Assembly (NCBI RefSeq): GCF_001704115.1
Contig: NZ_CP016895.1
Location: forward strand, 1,426,001-1,490,000
DNA from: Acinetobacter larvae
Lineage (GTDB): Bacteria > Pseudomonadota > Gammaproteobacteria > Pseudomonadales > Moraxellaceae
Reading direction: 5' to 3'
Length of the DNA: 64,000 bases
Every line of letters starts with the position of its first letter. The first letter of the stretch is position 1. Of the stretch, positions 7,638 to 17,328 are shown in pieces. Under the pieces are notes generated by a model. It had not been told where the DNA came from, ran no database searches, and saw only the letters and a program-made list of their open reading frames with translations. Both the position numbers and the translations under genes were made by a program.

Positions 7638-9968
7638 ATGTATCAGGTTCTTGCCCGTAAATATCGTCCACGTAATTTTACCCAATTGGTGGGTCAAAAC
7701 CATGTTTCACGTGCTCTGACCAGTGCCTTGGCGCGTGGACGCTTGCATCACGCTTACCTGTTTACAGGGACTCGCGGGGTGGGAAAGACCACGATTGCAC
7801 GGATTTTAGCCAAATGTCTAAACTGTGAAACAGGCGTCACAGCGACCCCTTGTGAAAACTGTGCCACCTGTAAAGCCGTCAATGAAGGGCGTTTTATTGA
7901 CCTCATCGAAATTGATGCTGCTTCGCGCACCAAAGTTGAAGATACGCGGGAACTGCTCGATAACGTTCCTTATGCACCAACGCAAGGGCGTTATAAAGTT
8001 TATCTGATCGATGAAGTGCATATGCTCTCGACACATTCCTTCAATGCATTATTAAAAACATTAGAAGAACCGCCAGAGCATGTGAAGTTTTTATTTGCCA
8101 CCACAGACCCGCAAAAACTCCCAATTACAGTGATTTCACGTTGTCTACAATTCACCTTAAGACCACTGACGGTTGAGGAAATTAGCCAACATCTCACGGA
8201 AATTTTGGCGACAGAACAGATCGCGACGGAGTCGGATGCCGTTTGGCAGATTGCAGATGCAGCACAAGGTTCGTTACGTGATGCACTGTCATTGACCGAT
8301 CAAGCCATTGCCTATGGGCAAGGGGAGATTCATCACCAAGATGTCAAAGACATGTTGGGCTTGATTGATCGAACCATTATTTATGATCTGATTGCTGCGA
8401 TTCATCAAAACCGTCGTCAGCAGGTTAGTCAGTTATTATTACAGTTCCGTCAGCAAGCTTTAGATGTCAATATGGTGCTTGATCAGTTGATCTCGACTCT
8501 GCATGAACTGGCATTGTTACATCATCTTCCTGAGCTGTCTTTAAATTATAGTGCTGAAATTAATCAAAAAATTCAGCAGTTGGCACAGCAAATAGCGCCA
8601 GAAGATATACAGTTGTATTATCAAATCGCTTGTAAAGGACGCGCGGACTTACAATTGGCAGTCAGTCAGGTGCAAGGTTTTGAAATGGCTGTGCTGCGGT
8701 TATTGGCATTTCGCCCCTTGGCTGTAGATGAAATAGCAGTAGCTACGCAGCCTCCAGCACAGCAGACTACGGCGCCGCATTTAGATCACACGGCTTCGCA
8801 TGCGGCCAGCCAACACAGTGAAAGTCGACAAGATGTTCGTCAGCACAATACAAGGCAACACAATACAAGCCAACACAGTGAAAGCCGACAGGAAGTGCAG
8901 CAAACGGAGAGTTTGCCACGATCTGAAACGGACCATCACGTCATTGCAGATGCACCTTCCATGCAAAACTCAGCGCCTGTTGTAGATGTTAGGTCGACTA
9001 GCCCATCAAATCGCACGACAGACAATGTGCAGAACCATGTACAAGACAATGCACAAAGGCATATCTCTGAGCAGCGGCAAGCGCCTTTAGCAGCACAGTC
9101 CTTAGAGGCTACAGTTGATGCGACGGATGTTGCACATTCAGAAACCGCTGCTGTCGCTGGGCAAAATATAGCGCAGAGCGAAATGCGGGCAACACAGCAG
9201 CTTTCGCCGCACCTAACGGCTGAAGAGCTTGAGGTAAAACAAAGCACATCAGCCGAATTGGATATCAGATCAAATGTAGCGCACCTGAATCCACCGTCGC
9301 ATATTTTACAAGATTTTGGATTAGCCGCTTTTCAGGCATCGCAGCGTTCACAAGCATTGGATGTGCAACACTGTTCAGAGCAAGAGTTGTTATTTTTAAA
9401 ACCAAAACAATGGCATGATGCATCGTCAGAGACGGTCGTATTGCGCGCCGAAACACCAGAACAGCTGTTTGAGCAGACCACCATAGCGGCTGATGATAAT
9501 AATACTGATCACTTGATGTTGCGTCAGCCTGCTGCGCAGACAACGCAGTTGACACCACAGCAGATTTTACAATTGCCAGTCCATGATTTGACAGGCGTGT
9601 GGACTGTGGAAAAATGGGAGTATTGGTTTAGGCAAAGTAGTCTATCACCAGCGATTCAAGAGTTGGCACAACATGGTGTGATGACGGGTGAAATCAACGC
9701 ACAATCTGTTTTCCAGATTCCACCTCAATACGAACAGCTATTGCAACAAACTCAACATGAGCTGCAGCAGGCGTTATTAGAAAATTGGCCAGAAACGATA
9801 TTTTCAGTACGTTTTACGCCTTTGCAGGATGTGACGCCTTATCGTTTGCAGCAACAACGCAAACATATGGCATTCCAACGTGCAGAGCAGATGTTGCAAC
9901 AAGAAACTGTGGTGAAACAATTTATCCAGTTATTTGATGCACAGCTGTTAAATATACAGTTGAAGTAA
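7638..9968 (+). CDS. dnaX: DNA polymerase III subunit tau (and possibly gamma)
   Basis: Clamp-loader ATPase that joins the replicative polymerase cores and loads the beta clamp. The AAA+ module is complete: Walker A GTRGVGKTTIAR (about 44-55), the four-Cys zinc module in CLNCETG...CENCATC, Walker B LIDEVHML, sensor SRC motif. Domain III follows to about residue 360. Residues about 375-560 are a low-complexity linker rich in Gln, His, Ser and Thr, partly built from a duplicated CCAACACAGTGAAAG/CGACA unit (8810-8895). The C-terminal DnaB/polymerase-binding region follows to 776. The start at 7638 has AAGGAG nine bases upstream. I found no A-AAA-AAG slippery site near the end of domain III, so programmed frameshifting to gamma is not evident. 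The usual downstream ybaB/recR are absent here. Confidence 0.95.
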   Translation: MYQVLARKYRPRNFTQLVGQNHVSRALTSALARGRLHHAYLFTGTRGVGKTTIARILAKCLNCETGVTATPCENCATCKAVNEGRFIDLIEIDAASRTKVEDTRELLDNVPYAPTQGRYKVYLIDEVHMLSTHSFNALLKTLEEPPEHVKFLFATTDPQKLPITVISRCLQFTLRPLTVEEISQHLTEILATEQIATESDAVWQIADAAQGSLRDALSLTDQAIAYGQGEIHHQDVKDMLGLIDRTIIYDLIAAIHQNRRQQVSQLLLQFRQQALDVNMVLDQLISTLHELALLHHLPELSLNYSAEINQKIQQLAQQIAPEDIQLYYQIACKGRADLQLAVSQVQGFEMAVLRLLAFRPLAVDEIAVATQPPAQQTTAPHLDHTASHAASQHSESRQDVRQHNTRQHNTSQHSESRQEVQQTESLPRSETDHHVIADAPSMQNSAPVVDVRSTSPSNRTTDNVQNHVQDNAQRHISEQRQAPLAAQSLEATVDATDVAHSETAAVAGQNIAQSEMRATQQLSPHLTAEELEVKQSTSAELDIRSNVAHLNPPSHILQDFGLAAFQASQRSQALDVQHCSEQELLFLKPKQWHDASSETVVLRAETPEQLFEQTTIAADDNNTDHLMLRQPAAQTTQLTPQQILQLPVHDLTGVWTVEKWEYWFRQSSLSPAIQELAQHGVMTGEINAQSVFQIPPQYEQLLQQTQHELQQALLENWPETIFSVRFTPLQDVTPYRLQQQRKHMAFQRAEQMLQQETVVKQFIQLFDAQLLNIQLK

Positions 9969-10222
9969 TTGCGAGTATTCATCTCAGCACTGCCTGTCAG
10001 TGGTTATTTTTTATGGTTTTTCAGTTGTTTAGTGTGGTAAGTGATGTCGTGGTGCCATCTTATTTGGTCGCTGTTGGCATCTTTATGGTTTAGGGTATTT
10101 AAACTTTTGTGATACATCTCTCCTTTATTGTTGGTAATGCCTGAAAGAATAGAGTAATGGTCATTTTATGTGTTTAAAAACCCGATTAAAATTGCGTGAT
10201 TAATTTTTGTCTGAGAATTTGA

Positions 10223-12328
10223 ATGACTTGCTGGCAACGTCTTGCAATAGCGCCAACCGCTGATTTAAGAGCGATAAAAAGAGCCTATGCTAAACAACTA
10301 AAGAAAATCGATCAGGATACTCAAACTGAAGCATTTATTGCACTACGTGAAGCCTTAGAACACGCGCAATATGCAGCGCAGTATGTGGATGTAGATGCAG
10401 AGTCGCCTGATGGAGATCAGACGCAGAATGACGATATTTTTCAAACTAACTTTTTATCAGCAGATGCGGTGGCTGATGCCCATGTGGTGGCTGCGCAGGA
10501 TGCAAGGCATGATGATGGGAATTTTGAGCCGAACCAGCAACCACCAGAGCAGCTTGTAGCGCAACAATATGCCCAACAGCAGCATTGTTCTGCAGCCGCT
10601 GCAGAACATTATATTTCTGAGCAATTAGAACAATTACAACAACATATTGTACAGCGTGATGTTCATTTTGATTTCATTGATGCCTTACAACATTTTAAAG
10701 ATGAACTGTTACTACTGCCGCCAGACAGGCAGCATGGTTATTTGGCGCAATTGATTGATTTCTTGGTTTTAGAAGATTTGGCAGATTTTGTTGATCTGCT
10801 ACAAGTGCAAGATTCACCGATTCGTACCCCACGCGACGAAAGCCATTCAACTATAGATGCACAGTCCAGTGTAGAGTCGTTGTCCAGCATAGAACTACAG
10901 CCCAGTGTAGAGCCACTGCCCAGCATAGAGACAGTGCTTGCTGAGGCGGCGGAGACTGATCAGGTATTGCTCTTGCTCGAGCAGGTTACAGATGCCCTGT
11001 GGCAACAAGATGTAGAGGATGATTGTTATACACGGTTTAATCAGTTGTTGGCACAATTACCACAATTGGTGCTTACAGAACAAATTTACATCAAGGATCA
11101 GTTACTTGCTGCGTTGGCTCAAGTAGAGCACGACAGTACAGCATGGTCATATATGCGTTTTTTATTGCGTTGGTATCAAGATTATCCTGAAGATGCTAGC
11201 CGTTATGTAGATGACGAGGATGCAGTACAGCTGCAACGACGGATTCTTGCCGCACTACAACATCAGCGACTATGGGATAACATTCCCAAAGATTGTGTGG
11301 CTAGCATTGCATTGCTATCTGGGGATCAGCCTTTTAAACCATTGCAGATGCTGAAATTACAACAAATGTTTGCACAACGTTCGACTAAGCCTGTGATTGA
11401 GCAAATCATGCAGTTGCAATTGCATCATGTTTTTAACAATGGCAATTATCTTTTCTTAAAAAGTATTAACCAGTGGAAGCATTATCTCTGGGCCAATATT
11501 CTCTTTGTGGTCAGCAGTTACTTCTTTATCAAGCCTTTGGGATTCATCAATCAGCTGGGGTTCTTTTTGTTGGTTGGAGCTTTCCTCTATGTGCCATGTA
11601 TTCTTGCGCCGTTACATGCCTATCTGTGTCGTGGTGCGCAGTATGAGGATCGTTTAGAGCGTTTAAGTTTATTTTGGTTTTTGAGTGGGGTGGGGTTGTT
11701 GGTCTTGAGCAGCCATATTCATCCATGGGCACACCATATGCTGACCTATGTCTGGCTGTCTTATAGCCTGATTTTACTGACGGCTTTACAATTGGTGGCG
11801 CACCCTTATATGAATCAACTGTTACAAAGTGCGCAGCTTAAAATTGATCAATGGATGATTATTGTTGGCAGTATATGTGTCAGTGCATGTGTGGCATGGC
11901 TATTTTATCATGTGGGTGCAACGGATTATCCGTGGTTAATTGTTTTTAGTTTGATCCCTTTGGCTTTGTTATTGATGTCTGATTCATTAAGTCAGATGGC
12001 TTATCGTTTTGGCTCTTATGACCCTGATCGCAAATATCCTGCGCTACGAAATTTTGCAATTATTTCATTACGTTGTGCAGTGATTTTAGGCTATAGCCTG
12101 TGGTTTAGTCATCCCAAGAGTCAGCCAACGATGTTGTTGGCGAGTATGTGCTTTATCAGCTTAATACTGGCGATGGTACAGATGCGTTATATTTCTAGCA
12201 TATTAAAATATTTAGCATATATTGTGCTCATCGCATTAACTTTGCCGAGCGTGATCATCCCCATCATATTAATTTATTATGTGATAAAGAGTTGTCGTTT
12301 GAGGCATCATCAACCACATAGCATTTAA
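10223..12328 (+). CDS. Membrane J-domain protein (DjlB/DjlC-like co-chaperone)
   Basis: A 701-aa protein. The first 50 residues (WQRLAIAPTADLRAIKRAYAK, then FIALREALEHA) look like a J domain that should stimulate an Hsp70. However, the loop that normally holds HPD reads KKIDQDTQTE, so the canonical motif is not visible; E. coli DjlB/DjlC are similarly divergent. A long acidic, Gln-rich region spans about 60-400, with an approximate short repeat around 205-240 (SSVESLSSIELQPSVEPLPS). From about 418 to 700 there are some eight hydrophobic helices. The gene is convergent with the HscC-type Hsp70 at 12578-14281. In E. coli hscC also sits beside djl genes, so the pair probably works together at the inner membrane. 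Confidence 0.75.
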   Translation: MTCWQRLAIAPTADLRAIKRAYAKQLKKIDQDTQTEAFIALREALEHAQYAAQYVDVDAESPDGDQTQNDDIFQTNFLSADAVADAHVVAAQDARHDDGNFEPNQQPPEQLVAQQYAQQQHCSAAAAEHYISEQLEQLQQHIVQRDVHFDFIDALQHFKDELLLLPPDRQHGYLAQLIDFLVLEDLADFVDLLQVQDSPIRTPRDESHSTIDAQSSVESLSSIELQPSVEPLPSIETVLAEAAETDQVLLLLEQVTDALWQQDVEDDCYTRFNQLLAQLPQLVLTEQIYIKDQLLAALAQVEHDSTAWSYMRFLLRWYQDYPEDASRYVDDEDAVQLQRRILAALQHQRLWDNIPKDCVASIALLSGDQPFKPLQMLKLQQMFAQRSTKPVIEQIMQLQLHHVFNNGNYLFLKSINQWKHYLWANILFVVSSYFFIKPLGFINQLGFFLLVGAFLYVPCILAPLHAYLCRGAQYEDRLERLSLFWFLSGVGLLVLSSHIHPWAHHMLTYVWLSYSLILLTALQLVAHPYMNQLLQSAQLKIDQWMIIVGSICVSACVAWLFYHVGATDYPWLIVFSLIPLALLLMSDSLSQMAYRFGSYDPDRKYPALRNFAIISLRCAVILGYSLWFSHPKSQPTMLLASMCFISLILAMVQMRYISSILKYLAYIVLIALTLPSVIIPIILIYYVIKSCRLRHHQPHSI

Positions 12329-12577
12329 AGCGAGCTTGGCTTGCCAAGATTTTACTTTGCGCAATACCGCCGATCAAAAATAGCGCTCAGCATCCTAAAG
12401 CCAAAGATGCTGGGTGCTGCAATGTTTATCTTCTGCACGTCGACGATTTAATTTGCTGGACGCGTTGAATCGATATGATGGATGCCGCATGTGATGAATT
12501 TTCAAGATATTGCTTAGCGTCATGCCATAGCATCACGCTTCATCATGGTATTTTGTTATCGTCACGCTTCATTGCCA

Positions 12578-14281
12578 TTAGTCATAATCGTCAAACAGCT
12601 TCAGGTCCTCGATTTCATTTAAAAATGCATCAAAGTATTGGCGTACTTCACGAATTTTTCGTTCGTCTTGTTGTGCCAAGACTTGGTTAAATTGCTGGGT
12701 CTGTTCGCCAATTTGTAGGCGTAAATCACCTGTATGCTCACTAAACAGTCTTTCAGCACGAAGCAATAGGCTTTTGTTGATTAAGTTATCTCGGGGGTGC
12801 AATTTGAGTTGCTGTAATTGTGCGCGTGCAGCAGCAATTTTCTCAGGGCTCATGACATTTTGCTGATTAATCACCACTTTTTGTAGTTTTTGACCTGTAG
12901 ATGGAATTTCGACATCGACATCTAAAATACCATTGGGGTTATAGGAAAAACGAACCTCAATACTTTCATGATCATCGCTGGGGGGGAGTTTGACTTCCAG
13001 TTCGCCCAAAAATACATTTTCTTTGCAAAGCCGATGTTCGCCTTGGTAAATCCGTACATTAATCTGGCGCTGGCTTTTTTGCATGGTGTAATAGCTATTG
13101 ACGCGACTGGCTGGAATGACGATATTGCGTTCTAAGATGGGGGAGAATTGATCGTCATCACCCACGGCGATTCCGAGACTAAAAGGGCAGACATCGGTTA
13201 ATACCACTTCTTGTAAGGTCTGGTCTTTGGCTTTTAAGCCAGCTTGTATACACGCGCCGCGCACCACAGCTTCATCGGGTTGTACACTGGTTGATGGGAA
13301 ACGTCCAAATAATTTGGTCACCAACTTGCGGACCAAGGGCATACGGGTTGCCCCGCCAACTAAAACCACTTGATCGATTTGTTCTGGGCGAATGCGTGCA
13401 TCGCGTAGTGCTCGCTCTAGTGGACGTCTTAAACGTTGTAATAGGGGTTCTGCCCATTGTGCAAACTCACTTTGTTGAATTTCAAAGCTTAAGTCGAGTG
13501 ATTGCCATTTGAAGCGTAGTGTGGTCTGGCTGTCTTTACTGAGGCAATGAATGGCATGTTGCGCTTTGGCTTTCAGGGCGACTTCGATGTCATTGGGAAT
13601 AAGCCCTTGTTCCAGATTGAAAGCATGGGCATATTTTTTCCAGAATTGTTTGATGATCAGCTGGGTGAAATCATCACCGCCCAAATAGTTATCACCAGCA
13701 CTGGCACGTACCTCGATGACGCCATCGAATAGCTCTACGATTGAGACGTCAAAGGTGCCCCCACCCAAGTCGAAGATGAGAAAACAGTTATCATCGCTTT
13801 GCCCTAAACCATAAGCCAATGCAGCTGCTGTTGGCTCATTGATGAGACGGCTCACTTTTAGACCAGCCAATTCTGCGGCAGAAATCGTGGCTTGGCGTTG
13901 TATATCATTAAAATATGCTGGTACTGTAATCACCGCTTCATCAACGGTCGTGGCTAATGCTTGTTCCGCATCTTGTTTTAAGGATTTTAAGATCAGTGAG
14001 GAGAGCTCTATGGCATTAAAGTATTGCTGCCCCAATTTTAAATTTTGTGTACTGCCCATTAAACGTTTGAAACTGGTGAGTACTGGATGACCCAAATGGC
14101 GTAATTCGAGTGCCGCTTGACCAATTAACAGTTGTTGTTCTTCATCTAAAGCAATTGCAGAGGGGGTGAGTTTTTCACCGTAGGCATTGGTTAAAATTCG
14201 TGCTTCACCATTTTCAAATACACCAACCAAGGAGTTACTGGTGCCCAAATCAATGGCAATCATAGGTTTTAGTGCTGTCAT
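12578..14281 (-). CDS. hscC: Hsp70-family chaperone HscC
   Basis: A cytosolic Hsp70 ATPase of 567 aa, shorter than DnaK (about 640) and matching HscC (about 556). Nucleotide-binding motifs: IAIDLGTSNSLVGVF (phosphate 1), FDLGGGTFDVSIVE (phosphate 2) and VVLVGGATRMPLV (adenosine). The substrate-binding beta domain (about 375-500) follows with DVCPFSLGIAVGDD at its start. The helical lid is short and lacks the EEVD-like tail of DnaK. Known HscC works with J proteins of the Djl class and has a narrow, poorly known client range. The neighbouring convergent J-domain membrane protein is the obvious partner. Start chosen at 14281; Met7 is also possible. Confidence 0.88.
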   Translation of the reverse strand: MTALKPMIAIDLGTSNSLVGVFENGEARILTNAYGEKLTPSAIALDEEQQLLIGQAALELRHLGHPVLTSFKRLMGSTQNLKLGQQYFNAIELSSLILKSLKQDAEQALATTVDEAVITVPAYFNDIQRQATISAAELAGLKVSRLINEPTAAALAYGLGQSDDNCFLIFDLGGGTFDVSIVELFDGVIEVRASAGDNYLGGDDFTQLIIKQFWKKYAHAFNLEQGLIPNDIEVALKAKAQHAIHCLSKDSQTTLRFKWQSLDLSFEIQQSEFAQWAEPLLQRLRRPLERALRDARIRPEQIDQVVLVGGATRMPLVRKLVTKLFGRFPSTSVQPDEAVVRGACIQAGLKAKDQTLQEVVLTDVCPFSLGIAVGDDDQFSPILERNIVIPASRVNSYYTMQKSQRQINVRIYQGEHRLCKENVFLGELEVKLPPSDDHESIEVRFSYNPNGILDVDVEIPSTGQKLQKVVINQQNVMSPEKIAAARAQLQQLKLHPRDNLINKSLLLRAERLFSEHTGDLRLQIGEQTQQFNQVLAQQDERKIREVRQYFDAFLNEIEDLKLFDDYD

Positions 14282-14627
14282 TTTTATTCAGTTCTATAGA
14301 TAGTCTAAATTGAATTTGCTTATATTACTTGATTTTATTTATTTTATATAGCAATCAACTATTTCTTATGCTGTTGAAAAGTATTCTAATTTTAAAAAAA
14401 CAGATAATCGTTTAAAAAACAATCTTTTTCATTTTGCGCTATAGGCATGGGCTATAACGCGATGATTTAATGATTCAAATGCTTAACACTATTTTTGTGA
14501 TGTGACAAGAATATTTCATAAATAACTGAGAACAAATACCATTCAGCTAAAAATAGCTACTAGGATTCAATATTTAAATCACTTAACATAGCAAATATTT
14601 CCATGCCAATTTACGATTGAGGTCGTT
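14282..14627. other. Divergent intergenic region, hscC / phosphatase
   Basis: 346 bp of very AT-rich non-coding DNA that must contain the divergent promoters. No convincing ORF, RNA gene, strong hairpin or repeat was seen. Confidence 0.5.
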
Positions 14628-15146
14628 ATGACGTTTCAGGCGCCTTATAAGGTGTTATGTGTTTGTTTAGGAAATATTTGTCGTTCGCCTACTGCTGAGG
14701 TGGTATTACAACATGCCTGTCAGCAACGCGGCTTAAATGTTTGGGTCGATTCAGCAGGCACCAGTAATTACCATCCCAATAAAGCACCCGATATACGCAG
14801 TCAGCAGCATGCCAAACAGCGGGGTTATGATATAAGCAGTTTACGTGCACGACAAATTCAGTTGGCTGATTTTGCAAACTTCGATTTGATTTTAGCCATG
14901 GATTTGGACAATCTCAAAGATTTACAAAAACTACAGCAACAAGCACAGCAGCAATATGCCCATCACTTAAAAGCAGATGTGGCATTGATGAGTGCACACG
15001 ATCCAGCATATTGTGGTCAAGCAGTACCAGATCCATACTACGGTGCAGCGCAAGATTTTGAACGGGTATTGGATCAGTGTGAATCGAGTAGTGCAGCATG
15101 GGCTGCGGTGTTAGCACAAGATTTGCAAAGCAATGCGGTAAAATGA
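14628..15146 (+). CDS. Low-molecular-weight protein-tyrosine phosphatase
   Basis: Cytosolic phosphatase, 172 aa. The P-loop C-X5-R-S is Cys13-LGNIC-Arg19-Ser near the N-terminus (VCLGNICRSPTAE), and the general-acid Asp lies in the DPYYG motif near residue 135, so the active site is complete. It opens a tight run with murB (11 bp gap), the DUF218 gene (overlap) and a hydrolase (overlap). It is not beside a capsule kinase/export locus, so a Wzb-like role is not supported by context. The start at 14628 has GAGG seven bases upstream. Confidence 0.9.
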   Translation: MTFQAPYKVLCVCLGNICRSPTAEVVLQHACQQRGLNVWVDSAGTSNYHPNKAPDIRSQQHAKQRGYDISSLRARQIQLADFANFDLILAMDLDNLKDLQKLQQQAQQQYAHHLKADVALMSAHDPAYCGQAVPDPYYGAAQDFERVLDQCESSSAAWAAVLAQDLQSNAVK

Positions 15147-15157
15147 ATTGAAATAAA

Positions 15158-16201
15158 ATGAAAATCTCCCAAAATGTAGCTTTAAAGACTTTTAATACGT
15201 TGTCTCTAGATGCAGTCGCAGCCTACTATCTGGCCTTGACTGAAGCGGAGCAAATTCCAGCAGCCTTAGCTTTTGCCGCGGCTGAGCAACTGCAAGTCAT
15301 GGTGTTGTCGGGTGGAAGTAATGTTCTATTGCCGGCGCACCTAAATGCTTTGGTTATACATATGAATAATCTGGGCATTCGTTGTTTAGAGGGTGATGAC
15401 ACCACACAGCGTATACGAGTTGCAGCGGGTGAAAACTGGCATCAGTGGGTGCTGTGGAGTACGGCACATGGCTATTATGGTCTACAAAATTTAGCGTTGA
15501 TTCCTGGTCGGGTGGGGGCTTGCCCGGTACAGAATATTGGTGCTTATGGTGTGGAAGTAGCTGAGTTTATTGACGAAGTCGAGGTATATGATCGTCAGCA
15601 ACACTGTTTTTGTACTTTAAGCGCAGCAGCCTGCCAGTTTGCTTATCGGGATAGTATTTTTAAGCATCAAGCTGGACGCTATATTATCCATGCGGTTATT
15701 TTCAAACTCCTGAAACAGCCGCAACTCAAATTGCAGTATGCGGACTTAAAACAGGCGATGGGGGATCAGCTTAGCCCAGAAAATTTACAGCAACAAGTGA
15801 TCGCAATTCGTCAGCGTAAATTACCTGATCCAGCTGTCTACGCCAATGTGGGGAGCTTTTTTAAGAATCCAGTATTGAGTGCAACGCAGTTTGAGCAAAT
15901 CATCGCTCAGCATCCCAATATCCCGCATTATCCTCAAGCCAATGAGCAATATAAAATTGCTGCAGGTTGGCTCATCGAACAAGCGGGATGGAAAGGTAAG
16001 CGTTTGGGGGCGGTGGGCATGTTTGACCGCCAAGCCTTAGTTTTGGTGAACTATGCTGCAACGCAGCTTGAAGCGGTTCAGCAAACTTATCGTTGTGTAC
16101 AGCAAGATGTTTTTGAAAAATTTGCCATTCACCTTGAGCCGGAACCGGTGTTATTTGCAGTTGATGGTACTGTTCAACCCCATGTGGATCGTGATCTATG
16201 A
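15158..16201 (+). CDS. murB: UDP-N-acetylenolpyruvoylglucosamine reductase
   Basis: FAD-dependent reductase that converts UDP-GlcNAc-enolpyruvate to UDP-MurNAc in peptidoglycan synthesis. It is 347 aa, of the E. coli type I class. FAD-binding blocks are LSGGSNVLL (about 48-56) and IPGRVGACPVQNIGAYGVE (about 117-135). The proton-donating Ser lies in VGSFFKNP, and the C-terminal Glu in HLEPEPVLF. The start ATG lies 11 bp after the phosphatase stop and has little Shine-Dalgarno complementarity, suggesting coupling to the upstream gene. It overlaps the next gene by four bases (ATGA). Confidence 0.95.
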   Translation: MKISQNVALKTFNTLSLDAVAAYYLALTEAEQIPAALAFAAAEQLQVMVLSGGSNVLLPAHLNALVIHMNNLGIRCLEGDDTTQRIRVAAGENWHQWVLWSTAHGYYGLQNLALIPGRVGACPVQNIGAYGVEVAEFIDEVEVYDRQQHCFCTLSAAACQFAYRDSIFKHQAGRYIIHAVIFKLLKQPQLKLQYADLKQAMGDQLSPENLQQQVIAIRQRKLPDPAVYANVGSFFKNPVLSATQFEQIIAQHPNIPHYPQANEQYKIAAGWLIEQAGWKGKRLGAVGMFDRQALVLVNYAATQLEAVQQTYRCVQQDVFEKFAIHLEPEPVLFAVDGTVQPHVDRDL

Positions 16202-17328
16202 CCTCTAAACACGGCATTGTTGGTTTGTTGCGTATTTTTAGCGTTTTACTCGTCATTTTTGCTGCTGTGATTATTTTTTGGTATACACCGTTTTATTCAA
16301 ATATGGTGGTGAAACTATTAGATCGTTGGGTGCCTGTACAAGTCAATCAGGTGGCGGCAAAAAGCCAACGCTTATCGGTGCTCAGTGACCATGAAAACTT
16401 AGAACCTGGTTCGGATTTATGGATTGCCCGTCAAGCTTATTTAAATGTGTTACAACAACATATCCAGCAGCAACGCACCCAACAGCTGCCGTTGATTCAT
16501 GCACGTTATAAAATTTTACGTGAAGATATTATCCAAGCCCGCAATCAACAAGAACCGCAACAGGCGAAACCGCCCTTTGTGCCCAAACTCATGCTACCGA
16601 GTTCTGACGTGGTGATAGATGGTGCGAGTGAGGTGGTAACAGATTTTCCACTAGAAGCTTTTGCCAATAAAGACATTCTGGACCAGTATCAATATTTTCT
16701 TGAGCATCATCAAGTGCCGGAGCAGGCATTGCTGCTGGTAGACGATGCATTGTTGCAAGATATTGCACAAGTTAATCCAGCACAAGCAACGCACCTTGCA
16801 CACAGTAGCAAAAACCCAGCCATACCGTATGCCATCGTGGTCTTGGGCGGTGGTTTAGTTAAAGATCCACAAGATGCATCGATCATTCCCAATGCCTATA
16901 CCGAATTACGCTTAAAAACCACCATGCAATTGGAAAAAAGCAGCCATCTTCCGATTGTATTGAGTGGTGTGGAAGCGCCATATATGCAAAAGTGGTTAGC
17001 ACAACATGGTGTACAAGCCAGTTTGCTTGAAAATAAAAGCATGAATACTTGTGAAAATACTCGCTTTAGTTCATTGTTGTTGCAAAAGAAAGGGGGAGCA
17101 CCGACGGTGTATTTGGTGACAGATCGTTATCATATGCCGAGAACGCGACGGTTATTTGCATTGAGTGGTATTGAAACCATTCCAGTCGATGCGCCAATGC
17201 CAACCCAATTAACAGCATGGCAACCCAGTAAACAAAATTATGATCATAGTCGCCGTGCAAACTATGAATTATTGGCAACCATCCGTGATATGCTGATTGG
17301 CTCAAGCGGTTGTAGAGAGGTTCCTTAA
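16198..17328 (+). CDS. DUF218 (YdcF/SanA/ElyC-like) membrane-anchored protein
   Basis: A 376-aa protein with one N-terminal membrane helix (about 8-33: IVGLLRIFSVLLVIFAAVII) and a C-terminal DUF218 domain (about 200-365). The domain carries IVVLGGGL, a conserved SGVEAPYMQKWLAQHGV block, the NTCENTRFS motif and LVTDRYHMPRTRRLF. Proteins of this family (ElyC, SanA) affect envelope integrity and peptidoglycan precursor use, but the biochemical activity is not established. Lying directly after murB and overlapping it by four bases fits an envelope role. The stretch between the helix and the domain (about 40-195) is Gln-rich and not recognised. Confidence 0.8.
   Translation: MTSKHGIVGLLRIFSVLLVIFAAVIIFWYTPFYSNMVVKLLDRWVPVQVNQVAAKSQRLSVLSDHENLEPGSDLWIARQAYLNVLQQHIQQQRTQQLPLIHARYKILREDIIQARNQQEPQQAKPPFVPKLMLPSSDVVIDGASEVVTDFPLEAFANKDILDQYQYFLEHHQVPEQALLLVDDALLQDIAQVNPAQATHLAHSSKNPAIPYAIVVLGGGLVKDPQDASIIPNAYTELRLKTTMQLEKSSHLPIVLSGVEAPYMQKWLAQHGVQASLLENKSMNTCENTRFSSLLLQKKGGAPTVYLVTDRYHMPRTRRLFALSGIETIPVDAPMPTQLTAWQPSKQNYDHSRRANYELLATIRDMLIGSSGCREVP

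Noticed and set aside
8781..9558. Long antisense ORFs inside dnaX
   Set aside because: They mirror the low-complexity linker in other frames, have no ribosome-binding sites and no recognisable protein pattern.
7638..9968. Programmed frameshift site in dnaX
   Set aside because: No A-AAA-AAG type slippery sequence with following hairpin was found near the end of domain III.
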